A stretch of DNA of 45,447 nucleotides from Paramarasmius palmivorus (GCA_037176845.1 JAYKXP010000253.1:1-45447); one strand, 5' to 3'. Shown: positions 12,362 through 24,160, counted from the stretch's first letter. Notes: a model not told the origin generated them from the sequence alone. Made by a program: numbers and translations.

Positions 12362-12898
12362 AATGTCTGCAGTGGTGACCAGAGGCCAACCGGTATGTCT
12401 TTTCCCGCATCGTGTTCTCTCTCTTATCTGAAGGCCTCTCCACAGCTTTACCTTCAGCCGGACTAGGGTTACGACCACCCCAAGTCGTACAAAGGCATCA
12501 GGTACTTGTTCTTTTTCCACTACCAACGCTTACTTGCTCACTTCATTCTATTCTAGCACCAAGAGCGGCTCAAACGAGAGAGGACAGGGAACAGAAGGAA
12601 AAATTGGAACGCCAGAGGACGGAGCAGGCATCGTCCGGGCTAGATGTGAGTCACATACCACTGGCTTAACCACCTCTCCTTCTTGAGCAACGAAGGCGCG
12701 AAATTCGGACCCTGGTGGATGTTCGTCTCTTGCTGCCAGCTTTTTACTTCTCCTTTCAGGTATATCATGATGCTATTACTGACTTGTTTCACCGTCATAC
12801 ACCAGGGTCCACTCGGCGTCGTCCAACCCAACTTACGCCCTCTTTTTTACAACGAATCTTTGCAATCGTTTTCCCTGCCTTTCAACTTTGACCCATTT
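12362..12898 (+). CDS. Possible small coiled-coil protein divergent from KDZ1
   Basis: On the plus strand, exon-like pieces with splice signals encode a charged helix (REDREQKEKLERQRTEQASS), then QRRREIRTLVYHDAITDL and a basic stretch ending at 12898. The first exon from ATG 12362 cannot be joined in phase with the next piece, so the 5' part is unclear. It occupies the place next to the transposase that the TET/JBP gene holds in the inner element, but no dioxygenase motif is visible. No family recognised. Confidence 0.25.
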
Positions 12899-13214
12899 GG
12901 TGCCCTTAGGAAGATGCTTCACCTTTCCACAAGCTTCATGTTCCCGCAACGGACACCTGCTCTTTGAATACCCCTTATAGCACTCCTTCACGTACTGCAC
13001 ATTCCAGAGAACTTCACTGCTATACGCAGATGCTTGCTCGCTGTTCACTATCCTTTACTCCTCCTATGATATTTGATATCGACCATCACCGGCACACATC
13101 CGTACCCGTTCATACTCCGATGTCTGTACTTTTATCCACGCGCACGATTCAATGGTCATCTCATTAGTTCTACAAGTCATGAAGTAAAACCTAAATACTT
13201 TGTCCGAGATCGTA

Positions 13215-14042
13215 CTATTCGGGCAGGGGGCTCAAGCCGTCTATCCAAGCTCGGTTGCTCGGCTTTTGGAACGCCAACTGCCCCTGGGTGTAAGATTCTT
13301 CCAACGATTCATCCGGGTCTAGTATCTTCATCTCCATGTCATAACAGCACTCTAGCAGCAGCCTGACCCGCTTGATGAATTGACGAGCTCGCCGCCAGTC
13401 TTTGCCCACGCCATGTGCGTTGATAACTTCATCCGATAGTTTCTCCATGGACCTAATGTACGAAAGAAGCACATTTGAGGCTTCATCCAGAGGACATCGA
13501 CCCGTGGGCGAGGAGGAAGACAGTCTGCGCTGGCAATCTTGATAGACATTGTCTAGCCAACGGTAAGCTGACGGTACCAAGTCCTTGTCAAAGGTATTCT
13601 GTAGGCTGCCGATACGCCACCGCAAATCCCTGTAGTCCAAGTACATGAACACTAGAGAACATTACAGCAAGGCTTAGACGCACCCAAAATGCTGATGGGT
13701 TGCACAGTACTGCTTCTCTGTCTGGGTACTGTTCCTCCATTTCTCCTCTCGCCGGGCTCTTCTTTCAGCGACCCTGTGGTTATAGAACGTCAGCCTGATA
13801 CCCCTTGCTATTTTAACAATGGATCTGTACTCCTCGGCCTGGATTTGCTTTCTCATCCGAGCGCGCACATCCTTGATGTGCTCGCGATTTTTCGATTTTA
13901 TATTGTCGCGATTCCTTGATAGATTAATACTAACTTGACTGAGCAAACCAAAGAATGCTCACCTCCGGTAATATCTGGCGGATTTCTCGCGGTTTGCCCT
14001 TTTTTTGGCCTCGTCGCTCTTGTAGAGTTTTGCACGAGGCAT
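13215..14042 (-). CDS. Basic protein of the MPR-x-KLY family (B)
   Basis: Exon 1 (14042-13963) encodes MPRAKLYKSDEAKKRANREK and joins by a GTGAGC...AAG intron to RNRDNIKSKNREHIKDVRAR. The next piece (13652-13215) is a clean 145-codon frame rich in Trp, Arg and Leu, ending ISP-free at LSPLPE. The MPR-K-LY start and the repeated R-Y-Y-x-x-N-R-D-x-I-K-x-K pattern are common in hypothetical Agaricomycete proteins, and a nucleic-acid-binding role is likely from charge alone. The junction at about 13674/13652 is not in phase with the intron I tried, so the middle of the model is uncertain. B' in the inner element (23479-24037) has the same basic signature. Confidence 0.5.
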
Positions 14043-14608
14043 GTGAAGAGTGAGAAAATGTAATCTGGCGCTGGTGGTGTGGGCGCTTTGTAGCCCATCA
14101 TAGGCGCTTTGCAGGCGCTTCTAAGGATACGATGTAGGGCAATTTCCTCGATATCCCTCGGTAACACTGCTTTAGAGGTAGAAATATTGTATCCTGTTCT
14201 AATAAAGACTTTGATATTGATGGTTGGGGGTCAATCTAGCAGGAGCGTAGAAGGGCCCAAGTACATGACCATGACCCTCATTGTGCATAGTTTATACGTG
14301 TTCCGACCTACAAAGTTCTAAAAGTTTCTTACCTTTTCAAATTTATAGATTTTTCATATATGGTAGGACCTGAGCATAGTAAAGCTAAGCAAGAAAAATT
14401 TGGGATAAAATAATGCATAGCAGAAGCAAGAACCTCAATTTATGCTAGACATCCACTTCATCCGAGGTACAGCCACACCGCCTCTCCTTGGTATGTTGGT
14501 CAAACTAACGCGGCTCATTCACTCCGATTCCATTCCAATTCAGTCGGAAATATTCATAGTGACCACAGAATTCATCAATTGACCGCTATCGCAATACAGT
14601 ATATATAT

Positions 14609-15789
14609 CTAATTGTAACAACCATGACTGCGCCAAACCGCCTCCGCCTGTTCTTTGGAAGAGGCTAGCCTAATGTTTTCTCTAGTCAGCTTTTCGAAGT
14701 TAGCAAGACCGATAGCATGCATAAGGCTTGATCTAGTAGGCAATTAGACGAGTGAAAATGAAGAATATGTAAACTAACCGTTGGTGAATACCGGGTGAGA
14801 CCCCAATAAACAGAACGAACCATTCAGTGCTAGGATTCCACGGTAAAACAAGAGTCCCAACAAGACCACAATTGACGCAAGCGTCATAGGCAGCCTTGGC
14901 CTGCGTATAATGGTCGAAAGCACGATACATGGGATTAGAAACACCTAGGACCAAGTCATTGGCATCAGCCCTGCACGAGTGTTAGTGTGTATTGTGAAAT
15001 CGGTTGTATAGCTCACCAATTGTCGAATACGCCGTGTCCTCCTGCACGACCCGAAAGAACCATGTGTCCACCAGCTCGGCGATTTCTGCTTCGCATTGGA
15101 GAGGCAGGCGTGGCTGTAGGTACTGTCGCGGGTGCGGTTGACAGAAAATTGGCCGGCGGTTGAGAGTCCGATTGAGAGAGTCGAGGAGTGCTATTGACCG
15201 GAGTCAGTTGAGGTATAGGCGTGCCATCCGGAGCGAGCTGCACAGCTCGGATGAGGTTGTCGACGTCGGTCTCCATTGAGCTGAAAGATGAAGACCGCGA
15301 CCGAGTTCCGCCAGTGGAGTCTTGGGAGTTGAGGAGCTCACGGATAACGTCTACGAAGTAAATTGATTAATACTCGTACAGGCGAATGATGAGCAGCAGA
15401 CACGAACCTAGTTGATGACGAAGGGCAGACCCTGTGTTTTCCGCAGTCTGAAGGCATTGATTCACCTTTGCGTGGTGTCCATTGATCTGGTCTGAGAGCT
15501 GGTCGAGCATTCCACGGATGAGCTCTTCTGTCACCAGAAACGATTCCCGTAGCTCGGCCTGTTGATCTCTGGCCTGTCCAATGGCCTCGTAAAGGTCTGA
15601 GGAAAAGCGGTTTTCATGGAGGAAGACGACTGTAAAAATTTTCAAACGTACCGTTTACAATATTCTGAAATTGTGAGATTGCATCTGACGCGGTGGGAGC
15701 TGGAGATAGAGATTTAGATGGCTATTGAACCTCTGGCAAGAGAAATACACACCGGAAACCTCAGAGACCTTCGACTGCGAGAGTCGCAT
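14609..15789 (-). CDS. Double viroplasmin (RNase H1 N-terminal) domain protein
   Basis: Spliced minus-strand model: a short first exon at ATG 15789, a coiled-coil-like region (AIGQARDQQAELRESFLVTE and following), a Ser/Pro/Thr linker, then two viroplasmin-like folds. Domain 1 contains MVLSGRAGGHGVFDNW and SNPMYRAFDHYTQAKAAYDA. Domain 2 contains EWFVLFIGVSPGIHQ and, after an intron, ASSKEQAEAVWRSHG. The stop is TAG at 14609-14611. The family pattern is a beta hairpin with G-x-x-x-G-(I/V)-(F/Y), then an aromatic residue and a helix with A-x-x-A. This domain binds RNA/DNA hybrids or double-stranded RNA in RNase H1. No catalytic RNase H domain is present. The gene lies between B and a single-viroplasmin gene on the same strand. 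The 5' intron is the weakest part of the model. Confidence 0.6.
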
Positions 15790-16081
15790 GGTGGTTGAGA
15801 GCGCGTTGAGAGAGAGAATGTTTGAGGGATACAATCGAGAGAATCTATCTGATGGCGATCCGTGGCATCGGTCACATCTTTGTAAATCCGACATTCCAGA
15901 AAGATTCTGACATTCTGATTGTCGTAAGTTTTGGGAACGAGCTGGAAGGAGATTGGGAGAAAGAATGAACCGTTTGGCGTTACATAATCATGACCGACAC
16001 ACCTCTCACAGTTGCGATAGCCTAGAATGAACACGACGCGCTTTCACGAATTCTACACTGGTGTCTGAGTACTACCTACTA

Positions 16082-16883
16082 CTACTCGGACTCGGTATCA
16101 CTAATGATTACAACGCCGGAAGACCGCTGATTATCTTCATCAGCCCAGTACCTGATAGCCCCTTCACCTTCCATGGTCTCTCCTTCCAGAGGGAACGCGA
16201 CGTTCTCTGGATTAATGACGGCGATCTCCCATCCACGCTTTTCGCCGGTATAGGCCCGGGTGTACTCCATCAAGGCCTCTTCCCAAGTCTTGTAGCTCTT
16301 GCTGAGCGAATGAGGCACACCTTCCACGCGAGGGCGTACCTCAGTAAATCTAAGCAAGAAGTCAATAAAGCGGCAGATATGTTTGAAAATTGAACTCACA
16401 CGTCGTAAAAGATCCCTACTTCCCGCCCGCGGAATATGGTATAGAATTTGCCGCGATGGTGTACATCGCGTGGCTGCAAATCCCTCGGATGAGGGATTTC
16501 CCTACTGAACTGGGCTGAAGACTGTAGAGTGGGTAGAGCCGGATGCTGCGGCACCGCTTCCCAGTTGATATCAATCGCCTGTGGGGCAACGACAGGTTGA
16601 TCCACGACTGCTGGAACTGGGGGCATGGCAACTGCTGGAACTGGTGGCGGGGCCATTTCAGGCAAGGTTGGGTCCTTTTCGATCCTTGTGATTACGACTA
16701 CCACGTATCCTGAAGGAGGTGTAAGTATACAAAAAACCCTAGAGTAAAAACGAGGGTCTCGTGGCTTACCAGGAACTAGGCCCGGTATATGGTGCTCCGT
16801 TTCGCGTAGAACTAGGGGAAGATAGACAATTAGTGGTCTGTCGAGTGGATACGGCGGGATGGCTAACTTTCAGGTTGATCCAT
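16082..16883 (-). CDS. Single viroplasmin (RNase H1 N-terminal) domain protein
   Basis: Exons 16883-16868, 16811-16770, 16709-16400 and 16349-16082, all in phase. The protein starts MDQPEILRETEHH, continues with a Pro/Val/Ala-rich segment (APPPVPAVAMPPVPAVV), then the domain: FYTIFRGREVGIFYDVF, RPRVEGVPHSLSKSY, KTWEEALMEYTRAY. These match the three conserved parts of the fungal viroplasmin domain. The C-terminus is acidic (IISDTESE). No RNase H catalytic domain follows, so it probably acts as a hybrid- or nucleic-acid-binding protein. The first exon is only 16 bp, and a longer 5' end reaching toward 17,460 cannot be excluded. Confidence 0.65.
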
Positions 16884-16899
16884 GGTGAACGACGTTGTG

Positions 16900-17691
16900 G
16901 TTGAGAGCAAGAGGTGGTGTGCCGTATGTCGGTTCATCCACAGGCTGACCAAGCGGAAATCGGACGGATCTGGGCGGAATATCGTTAGAAAATAAACGCG
17001 CAGGACGAGAGATGAATCTGTCTTACAAGGCCTATCTATCCGGATTGAGCTTGTGCGGAAAAAGGTTGGCGATGGTTCACGTTGCGTCTGTACCAAATCG
17101 AAGGGCTGCTATTGGCAGAGGAGGATAAGGGAGCCGTTGGGAACATGTGGTTTGAGAGGAAATTTATCAGCAACGCGAATTACCGACGAAAGAAAGGTTT
17201 TTACCTTTGATGGTCGCGACCTGTCGCCGACCCAAGAGGCGGTATGACTCCACGCGCAGAGGGTAAGCCCATGCGAGTGAACGTAATCTTGAGTTTCAGG
17301 GTACAGGCCGGTCGCAGTGATGGGAGCAGCAGCGGTATAGGTATTTGCCTTTGGTCGTAGGTGAGATCTGATCGTCGGAGTTTCGGAAATAGAGGGAGTT
17401 GGTGGGCATCCTTGTGAGGGAGACTGGGCGTAGACTGGTCCACGGGGTGGAAAGGGCGCATTTTCATGTTCCTTGGATCGGTAAAGGTAACAGCCGCAGG
17501 TGAGATGACGATCTCGTCGGTATAGGTAACAAGCGCTGGGGAGAGGAATATTTCAGTTGGAAATATATGTTATATAAAGTAAGAAACTCACTGGGCAGTT
17601 GCCTTTGGATTGCTCCGTCTCTCGGTCTTTCACTGAGATCGTTCTATCAACTCTTTGCCTCTACCCTCTACTGCCTTTCTTGTCTCCATCT
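16900..17691. other. Intergenic stretch between viroplasmin gene and gene A
   Basis: A minus-strand open frame (17467-17201) and a diverged repeat (TGTTACCTATACCGA near 17513-17527, TGTTACCTTTACCGA near 17480-17494) are present, but I see no gene with splice sites and a domain. It probably contains the two divergent promoters. Confidence 0.4.
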
Positions 17692-17920
17692 ATGCCTCGT
17701 CAGCAGGGTGCCCGTCTGGAATACCTTGAGAGCAAGGTTCCAGGATATATCGTCGCAGTCCATGAAGGTTATGGCCCTGAATTCCTTGCTCAGGTGGTCG
17801 CTGGCTACTTGAGAAGGTTCAGACCTGACAAAGGCGAGGACTATGAACCTACTGCCGAAGAGCTAGCCGCTATCGACGACGACAATACCGCAGCCGACCT
17901 TGTAGGACCATTGCAAAGAT
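17692..17920 (+). pseudogene. Gene A, 5' part, interrupted by the KDZ2 element
   Basis: ATG 17692 opens a frame starting MPRQQGARLEYLESKVPGY, with YLRRFRPDK and YEPTAEELAAIDDD, and reaches LVGPLQ where the element's inverted repeat begins (17921). Beyond this the frame runs only 23 codons into element sequence. This N-terminus, with its EPT-x-EELA-x-DDD signature, belongs to a large family of Agaricomycete hypothetical proteins. Its usual continuation (a V-(R/K)-x-x-(I/E) helix, then W-M-x-Y-x-Y-(R/K)-K) is exactly what resumes at 33,845. The two parts are therefore read as halves of one broken gene. The join is inferred from family architecture, not from an intact copy. Confidence 0.65.
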
Positions 17921-17967
17921 ACAGGTTATGCCATCCATATTATCATTGCAATGTCATGGTTAAGGCA
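17921..17967 (+). repeat. Left terminal inverted repeat of the KDZ2 element
   Basis: Compared with the reverse complement of 33789-33835, 35 of 47 positions are identical without a gap (counted by eye). This includes the outer ACAGGTTA and the inner ATTGCAATGT followed by ATGGT. Confidence 0.8.
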
Positions 17968-18867
17968 ATGTACGGCTGGAGAGGGGGTTAGCAGGTCATT
18001 AGCAGGCTTAGCAGGTAGGTCATTGCAATGGACACATATCCAGTTAGCAATACCGCTTTTGGACTTAACATAGCAGTACATAGCCGAGGTCCATGGTGAC
18101 TATTGCAATGTTACCTTCTATCATGTACAGTAATTGTCATTGCCATTACCTGTAGGTGAGCCCATTGCCTAGTCCAGAGGACACTGTAGGCGTGATGGGA
18201 ATAGAAGGGTCAATCCCCACATGCTACCATTAATCCCACGGCCATTCCCCTTTCGGCACAATTGAGGGACATTGCAATGTCACTATACACAAATGTCATC
18301 ACACACCATCCCAAAAAAACTAAAACATACATTGGACCTCTGCACTGTATTAAATAAATCAAGGGATGCTATCTGCTGACATGGGATGGGGTAATCTATG
18401 TGTTTAAATCTATGTTGCGGCGCAGAATTCATGACATGACATTGCAATGTTACGGTGACATTGCAATGTCACTCTTTAAACCTAGGTCACGAAATTAAAC
18501 TAGTATTGGTAATCACAAACCCCTACAGCTATAAAGATTGCACTCAGGAAGAGGTAGCCACTTACGGGGTATACCCTCGCAGTCTCCATTTATTTCTGAT
18601 ACAACATCTTGGTACAGACTTGGGTCGGTTATCCATAAACATTGCAATGTCACTCTCCTTACCCGTATCACTCTATTTCAATCACCAGTGAAACGAGACC
18701 TTGCAATCCTCCATGCCCCGCAACTCGCCTATTAATTATCAACCCATTAATATTCTCATGTCCCAATTGACACTTTCCTACATGCAACATACCGTGGCTT
18801 CAAAGTGTGACATTGCAATCTCACCTTCCTGACACGCAGGGACAAGTTACCGTGAACATTGCAATGT
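17944..18867. repeat. Left subterminal array of ACATTGCAATGT palindromes
   Basis: Perfect 12-bp copies start at 18269, 18439, 18458, 18639 and 18856. Near-copies (CATTGCAATG or one change) start at 17944, 18021, 18101 and 18811. Several extend to the 18-bp palindrome GTGACATTGCAATGTCAC. The stretch from the element end to the A' stop codon contains no gene. Binding sites for the transposase or for a cargo protein are the obvious reading, as subterminal repeats serve this role in other DNA transposons. Confidence 0.85.
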
Positions 18868-18964
18868 CAGTGCCCCACTTGAAATTTTGCTAAGTTATAA
18901 GATTCGAAGATTCGACGATTTGTAGCATTGGCAAACTATCATAGTACTCAAAAATACATGGACA

Positions 18965-21900
18965 CTACTCCTTCCTCGCACGCTTACGACCACCACTTGC
19001 AACATCGTCGATAATTTGGCGCTTCAGGCTTTGTGAGAGAGCATCTTCCGGTGAGGACGCGGTGCTATCATTTGTATGATGTAAATGGATTTGAATAAAC
19101 ATAAATCACCCAAACACTTACCTGGCATCTCCCATAATCTCCTGAAGAACACCCAATGCGTCTTTTCCTCTGACGCATGTGTCAGCAAACAGCAAACATA
19201 TATGTGGCAAAGACCGACTTACCCGGCATCCTCTAACAATGCCAAGAGCACATTATAGGTGCTCTTCACAGCACCATTCCACCCCTCTTGTTGGAGATTC
19301 AACTCCAGGTCAGCCTGCATGTCCTCCGCTTGTGACACCTCAAGGTCATACCACCAGCGCAGCCCAAGGAGAAACATCATAAATCCTCGAGAGGACGCTA
19401 GACGTAAACCGCTCCAATCTCCTTCTCTACCCTGAAGAGTTCCGTCTGGCTGAATTCTCCACTCGGGCTGAGCGTTTCTCCACCATGTTGGCCAAACTTC
19501 CCGTAAGTTGGCAAGTGAAGCGTCCCCCGGTGTCACCAGACCACCGGGCCTATTGCGTCCAGCTTTCCCAAATGTAATAAACCCGTCAGGTCGGTCACGA
19601 GTCGATGCGTTCTGTCCAGACCTTTGAGTACGGAAGCATTCTTGTTCAAGCTAAACCAAACTTACGCCGTCAGTCCAGCCCTTCTTCTCCCATGCGTTCT
19701 GTACCTCTAGCCATAGATAGACCACTGATTTCCACTCCCGCGTGTGCTTCGATGCCAGGAAGATTTGGGCCATTCGGCGTAACGCTTCGTTTGAGATGCC
19801 TTCTATCGCATATGTGGACTTGGCCACAGGTACCTCCACCTCGCCATCAAGCGCACAAATCTCCCGGCTAGCCAGCTGCAGGGCTTCAGATGGCACCACA
19901 GAAGCGTCTCTGTCGCTCGGAGGAGACTCGGCCGACGTCAAAGATGGTAAAACCTGCTCTGCAGAAGCTCCACTCTCCTCCGAAGATGCCTTGCTGAGTA
20001 TGCCGACCATCTCCACATCTTCAACGTGCAACGGTATGACGGAAGTGGCAGGGCTATTAACTGGGTGATCACCAGACCCGGCATCCACATCACCGTCATC
20101 TTCCGGTGGCTAGGAAAGACAATGAGTTTCGTAATAATACTGAAGATGCAGAATTGAATCACCTTTGGCCACTCATCTTGGGGATGTAATCCATCCCTTG
20201 ATCTCCGAGCGTCAATAAGTGCCGAAATGTGTTGTACCCACATCTCTCTCGACGCAGATCCTGCAGCCGTGAGTCTTTCCACCTCTTTCTTGAGTTCTGT
20301 TACGCCTTCATCGGAATCGATATATAGTTGACGAGCACGTAACAACAGAGCTCTTGTGTTGGGTGTACTGGCGGGAGTAGGTGTAGTAGCAGGAGTGGGA
20401 GAGGTCACTGATACGTCTTCTGTCAAGGGCTTGGATGATACCGAAACTGGGAGATCTGTGGTCGGCGGCTTTGAACCCAGTTAGCACTTGATTTGTTATG
20501 GTAAGGTTCATCACGTACCTCGGGCCAAGTTGTATTCAATGGGTCCATGTCCAACGACGCTTCACTCAGCGCCGAGACGTGCGCAACCCAGTCAGTCCTA
20601 GCCTTTGAACCCTGCGGCGTTAACTTCTCCACCAAATCCGTCATCTCCTTCACCTCCATCTTATCTGCAATGAAAAGCTCACGGGCCTCGAGAAGCTGGG
20701 ATCTCCAGTCCATCGTAGGCCCAGCGCTACTGGAGATGCCTCTCACATTCTCTGCCTCTTCTTCTACAGGATCCTCCAGAGTCGGTTCTTGGTAGTCCTA
20801 CAACAAAACATTGTTCATGACTCGAAAAGGTGCTCAAAAAAACAGAACTCACGACGTTTGGCTTGATTCGACTAGACTTTCTCAGTGGTTCATGAGTCGT
20901 GCTCTTCGTCCGTTTTGCCCTCGGTCTAGGTGGCTGGCCCTTTGCCTTCGCGCTCTTTGTGATAAACTCCGGGAGATCTAATTCCTTCGTAAGGTTGGCC
21001 AAAAAGTCCTTGTTGCGTCGCATGTTCAACGCCCGTTTTACTTCGTACGGCAAAGCCTCGAACTCCGCGGACCCAATCTCGACATCAGGCAAGTCTTCTG
21101 CACCAGGATTGACTGGCGTGCTGGGCGAAGGCCTCTCCATCTCCACATCGTCGCTCTCCCGCAACCTCTCTCCGCTTCCAGGAACGTACTCCTCTCCATC
21201 AGCTCCTGTGTGCTGATCTTTACCACCATCCTCGGAGCTGTCGCTGATGTCCCCCAAATCCGACTTCCTGCCTTTCTGTGTCTTTCCCTTCGACTTGGAC
21301 CTGGCCTTCGGCTTTGATTTCGCCCGAGAATTCGTGGTTGATTGGGAAGTCGCCTCTGAACTCTGCTGAGGTTGCTCAATCTGTTGTACGGTCAACGTAG
21401 AGTCATCCACATCACGACCAATGAGGTCTCGGACGTCGGAAGACAGGCCACCGTTGTTTTGGAAATAAATTTCTCGAAGCCATTTATGGAACGTCTTTCC
21501 GAAGTCTCGAAACGAGTTGAAGTCGAAATGTTCTAGGCTCCGGTTACCTTCCGGACATGACTCAATTCTGCTTAGGCTTTCAGCATGTTGACAACAAACA
21601 AATCATGAGTTACTCACATTACCGAGCGGAACTGATCTTTTCCGTCCAATGACTGCCCTGCCATCAAAACAAAGGAGAGCCCAGTCTTTTCCCTCAAGTG
21701 ATTTAACAAGTCCTTCATCGTAGCACCGAATCCTTCCTGTGCCCTACAATTTCAAGTTATCACTGTTCTGGGAATTTTATTAGAAATGAAGCACGACTTA
21801 CTTGAGTTGATCTGCGAGTGAATCCTGGGTAGGCTCCGTGTTCTTGTTGGCAGACTCAGAGGAACTATCTGCAGAAACGGCAGCCCCTTTCGCAGCCCCT

Positions 21901-23204
21901 TTCTTAGCTCCTTTTCCAGCAGGCTTGCCGGTACTTTCACTCCATTCTGCCAACGCTCGAGCATGCTCCTCATTGACAGCATCCTCCATCTCTTGCCTTT
22001 CCTCCTCAGACATCTTCGCAATTATAGTCTCTGCCGCTGTTCGACGGCACGCCAGCACATCATCCCTCCCTGACTCCACGGACTCCTCTCTGACCCGCTC
22101 TCGGTACTTTGGATGTGTCATGACGAATTGAGACAGCTGTCGTTTTCGTGGTGGTCCGTCCGCTTTGTTGAAAGACTCGAGGACCTGGTTGATGCCTTTG
22201 CTGGAACCCTTACGCGTATAACGTCCGGCTCGCCATCGAAAATGGCTCTTGACCATCTTTGAGACCATCAGTGTGCTGTCGTTTAAACTGACAAGACCGA
22301 CCCACGTACATCTTTGTATCGCTCTTCCGGAGTACGCTCTCGATATTTCAACTTCCTCTTGTATTTTCGTCGATCGTCCACAGTCAGGGCTGCTAGCGCT
22401 TGAGGCGTTAAAGGTCGCAGAGGCGCAGTGTTTGAGGGTGGCAGGTTGAAGTCGGCAAGGGGAAAGAATTCCAAAAACGGAGGGAAGAAGGCTGGCCAAA
22501 ATTCTGACCGTTCATTGCTGCGACTCGGATAGGACATGAACTGGACCAAGTGGTCCTCCATATACTTCAGCTGCTCCTCCGAGAAGCTGCTTGGGTGTCC
22601 AACCCCTTGGTGAGTCTCTCCGTCGATCTCTTCGTCGTCGTCGTCATCATTGGCAGCCGGTGTAGATGAAGGATTCGTTGTGGAAGAATTCGACGATCCT
22701 GACGCGCTGGAATGTTGCTGCAAGGGAATGGTAGCCGAATCTGTGCTGGACTGACCATTTGAGGCTGAAATCGAAATAGTGAGTGAGCTTCAATCCTTGT
22801 TCAATCAATAATGAGACGTACAGGAAATTGGCGCACTGCCAGTGGTTATTGACTGGCCATCTGAAGATGAACTGGCTGTCGCAGCCACCACTTCGGAAGT
22901 GGTCACTAAATAGAGAATGAGTTTTTTTTTCTCTCGGTCGATGAGAACACGCACAGATATTCAACGGTTTGTCCGCGTTAGCCTGGACGAGCGGCGAAGC
23001 AGTCGAAACAGTCAGCGTAGCAGAGAGCGATGCATGACTGGTGGTATTGGCCTGTGATGCGTTGGGGGCAGTGAGCTGGGTATTGGCAACGACAGGAGGT
23101 GGATTGGTAGGAGCGGTATTGGACGGAGTGTCTGTGCGCGAAGTTGAACTGGAGGCTGTATTTCCCGAACTGCATGGGTTTGTAGCAGCCTGCGTATCCT
23201 CCAT
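18965..23204 (-). CDS. A', homologue of gene A carried by the element
   Basis: A long gene with about a dozen introns, from ATG 23204 to TAG at 18965. N-terminus Ser/Thr/Ala-rich, then acidic, then EEQLKYMEDHL...FWPAFFPPF, a basic helical part (RWRAGRYTRKG, PPRKRQLSQF), SEEERQEMEDAVNEEHA, REKTGLSFVLMAGQS, and a Lys/Ser-rich linker with SSRIK. Two copies of a 60-residue unit follow (ARELFIADK...WVAHVSALSEA; ARQLYIDSD...WVQHISALIDA), then a C-terminal Trp-rich domain (WPTWWRNAQPEWR, DWSGLRLASSRGFMMFLLGL) and a nuclear-localisation-like end GGRKRARKE. The order matches gene A, including the TGLSF/TGWNF segment and the C-terminal WSG/WSS...GLxWW motif. Likely nuclear and DNA-associated. Function unknown. 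Confidence 0.75.
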
Positions 23205-23478
23205 GTTCAGTCACCTGGAACTTGAACGTCGGGGTGCAAAAGCAAGAGTCCGGGCTGTAATTTTCACAAGGAGAGACGACAACCGCATCCTCAAGGGACG
23301 CCATACTATTTCAAACGGAGCAAGTGGAGAAAGTCCGACAGGGTCCCTCATCAACGTATATCCGGTATCTCAAAATAGGATGGCTACCAAACTACGTCAA
23401 GTTCGGCCAGAGCTGCGGTAGGTTTCTTGAATACATTGTTTATGGCTACGCTATACCATATCATCAGCCTTCACTACC

Positions 23479-24037
23479 TCACGGACAACTTTTACTTGTA
23501 GGTGAGTAAGACGTACCAATGTTAACCTTATTGCGAGCAGAGCGACGGGCCCGAGCCTTGGCGTTGATGGTGTCCTTATGGCGATCGTGATACCGACTCT
23601 GGGCCTCCCGATGCGCCTGCCTAAAATTTTCCAGCTCCACAGGATCGTGCCTCATTTGCGCCAATCGACTGGAAGTTTACAGTTGAAGTTATTGAGTTTT
23701 AGTTGCAACGTTCATAACACTTGGAGACCCACTTATGATGTTGCATTGAGGCCTTTGCTTTCAACGCATCTCTATTGCTGGAAGTTCAAGGTATTCGTCA
23801 CCAACCGATTATTCGATGAACAAATTCCGGAACGCACCTGAGATACCGCTGATGAGCCGCAGCTCGTTTGCGTAGACGTGCACGATGACGCTGGCGATCC
23901 CGCCTAAGGTCATCCAGAGCATCCTCTGAAACTTCGGGCCAACGCTCGCGCATCCAAGCCCATTCTTCCGCCCCTGTCTTGTCAAGGTTTGCCTGGCGGA
24001 GGGCTTGTTCAATAGCTTGTGGATCAGACCTAGTCAT
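23479..24037 (-). CDS. B', basic Arg/Lys-rich protein
   Basis: ATG 24037 begins MTRSDPQAIEQALRQANLDK, with WPEVSEDALDDLRRDRQRHR. Two introns (GTGCGT...CCAG and GTGGGT...CCAG) join RYLSNRDALKAKAS and RLAQMRHDPVELENFRQAHR to RYHDRHKDTINAKARARR. The unit R-Y-x-x-(N/R)-(R/H)-(D/K)-x-(L/I)-x-A-K-A occurs twice, and B (13215-14042) has a related unit. The protein is strongly basic and probably helical, which suits nucleic-acid binding. No named domain recognised. It is divergent from the viroplasmin gene at 24524, with about 490 bp between start codons. The 3' end is uncertain: reading through a possible GTACGT donor gives a stop at 23479. Confidence 0.6.
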
Positions 24038-24160
24038 CGAGATGCTAATAATTTACAGTATGTCAGATAATAACCGGAAATACCACAGATATGCCTCACG
24101 CACCGGAATGCTATTGCTATGCGATGGGTCCAGAGATGGACGTATTCGAAAGAGATGCGT

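Noticed and set aside
17692..17991. Small complete gene ending at 17991
   Set aside because: The last 23 codons lie in the inverted repeat of the element. The conserved part stops at 17.92 kb and continues at 33.84 kb.
22647..23304. Frames starting at 23304 and reading through 22900 in A'
   Set aside because: The frame from ATG 23204, spliced at GTGCGT and GTACGT donors, gives a continuous low-complexity N-terminus. The others run into introns.
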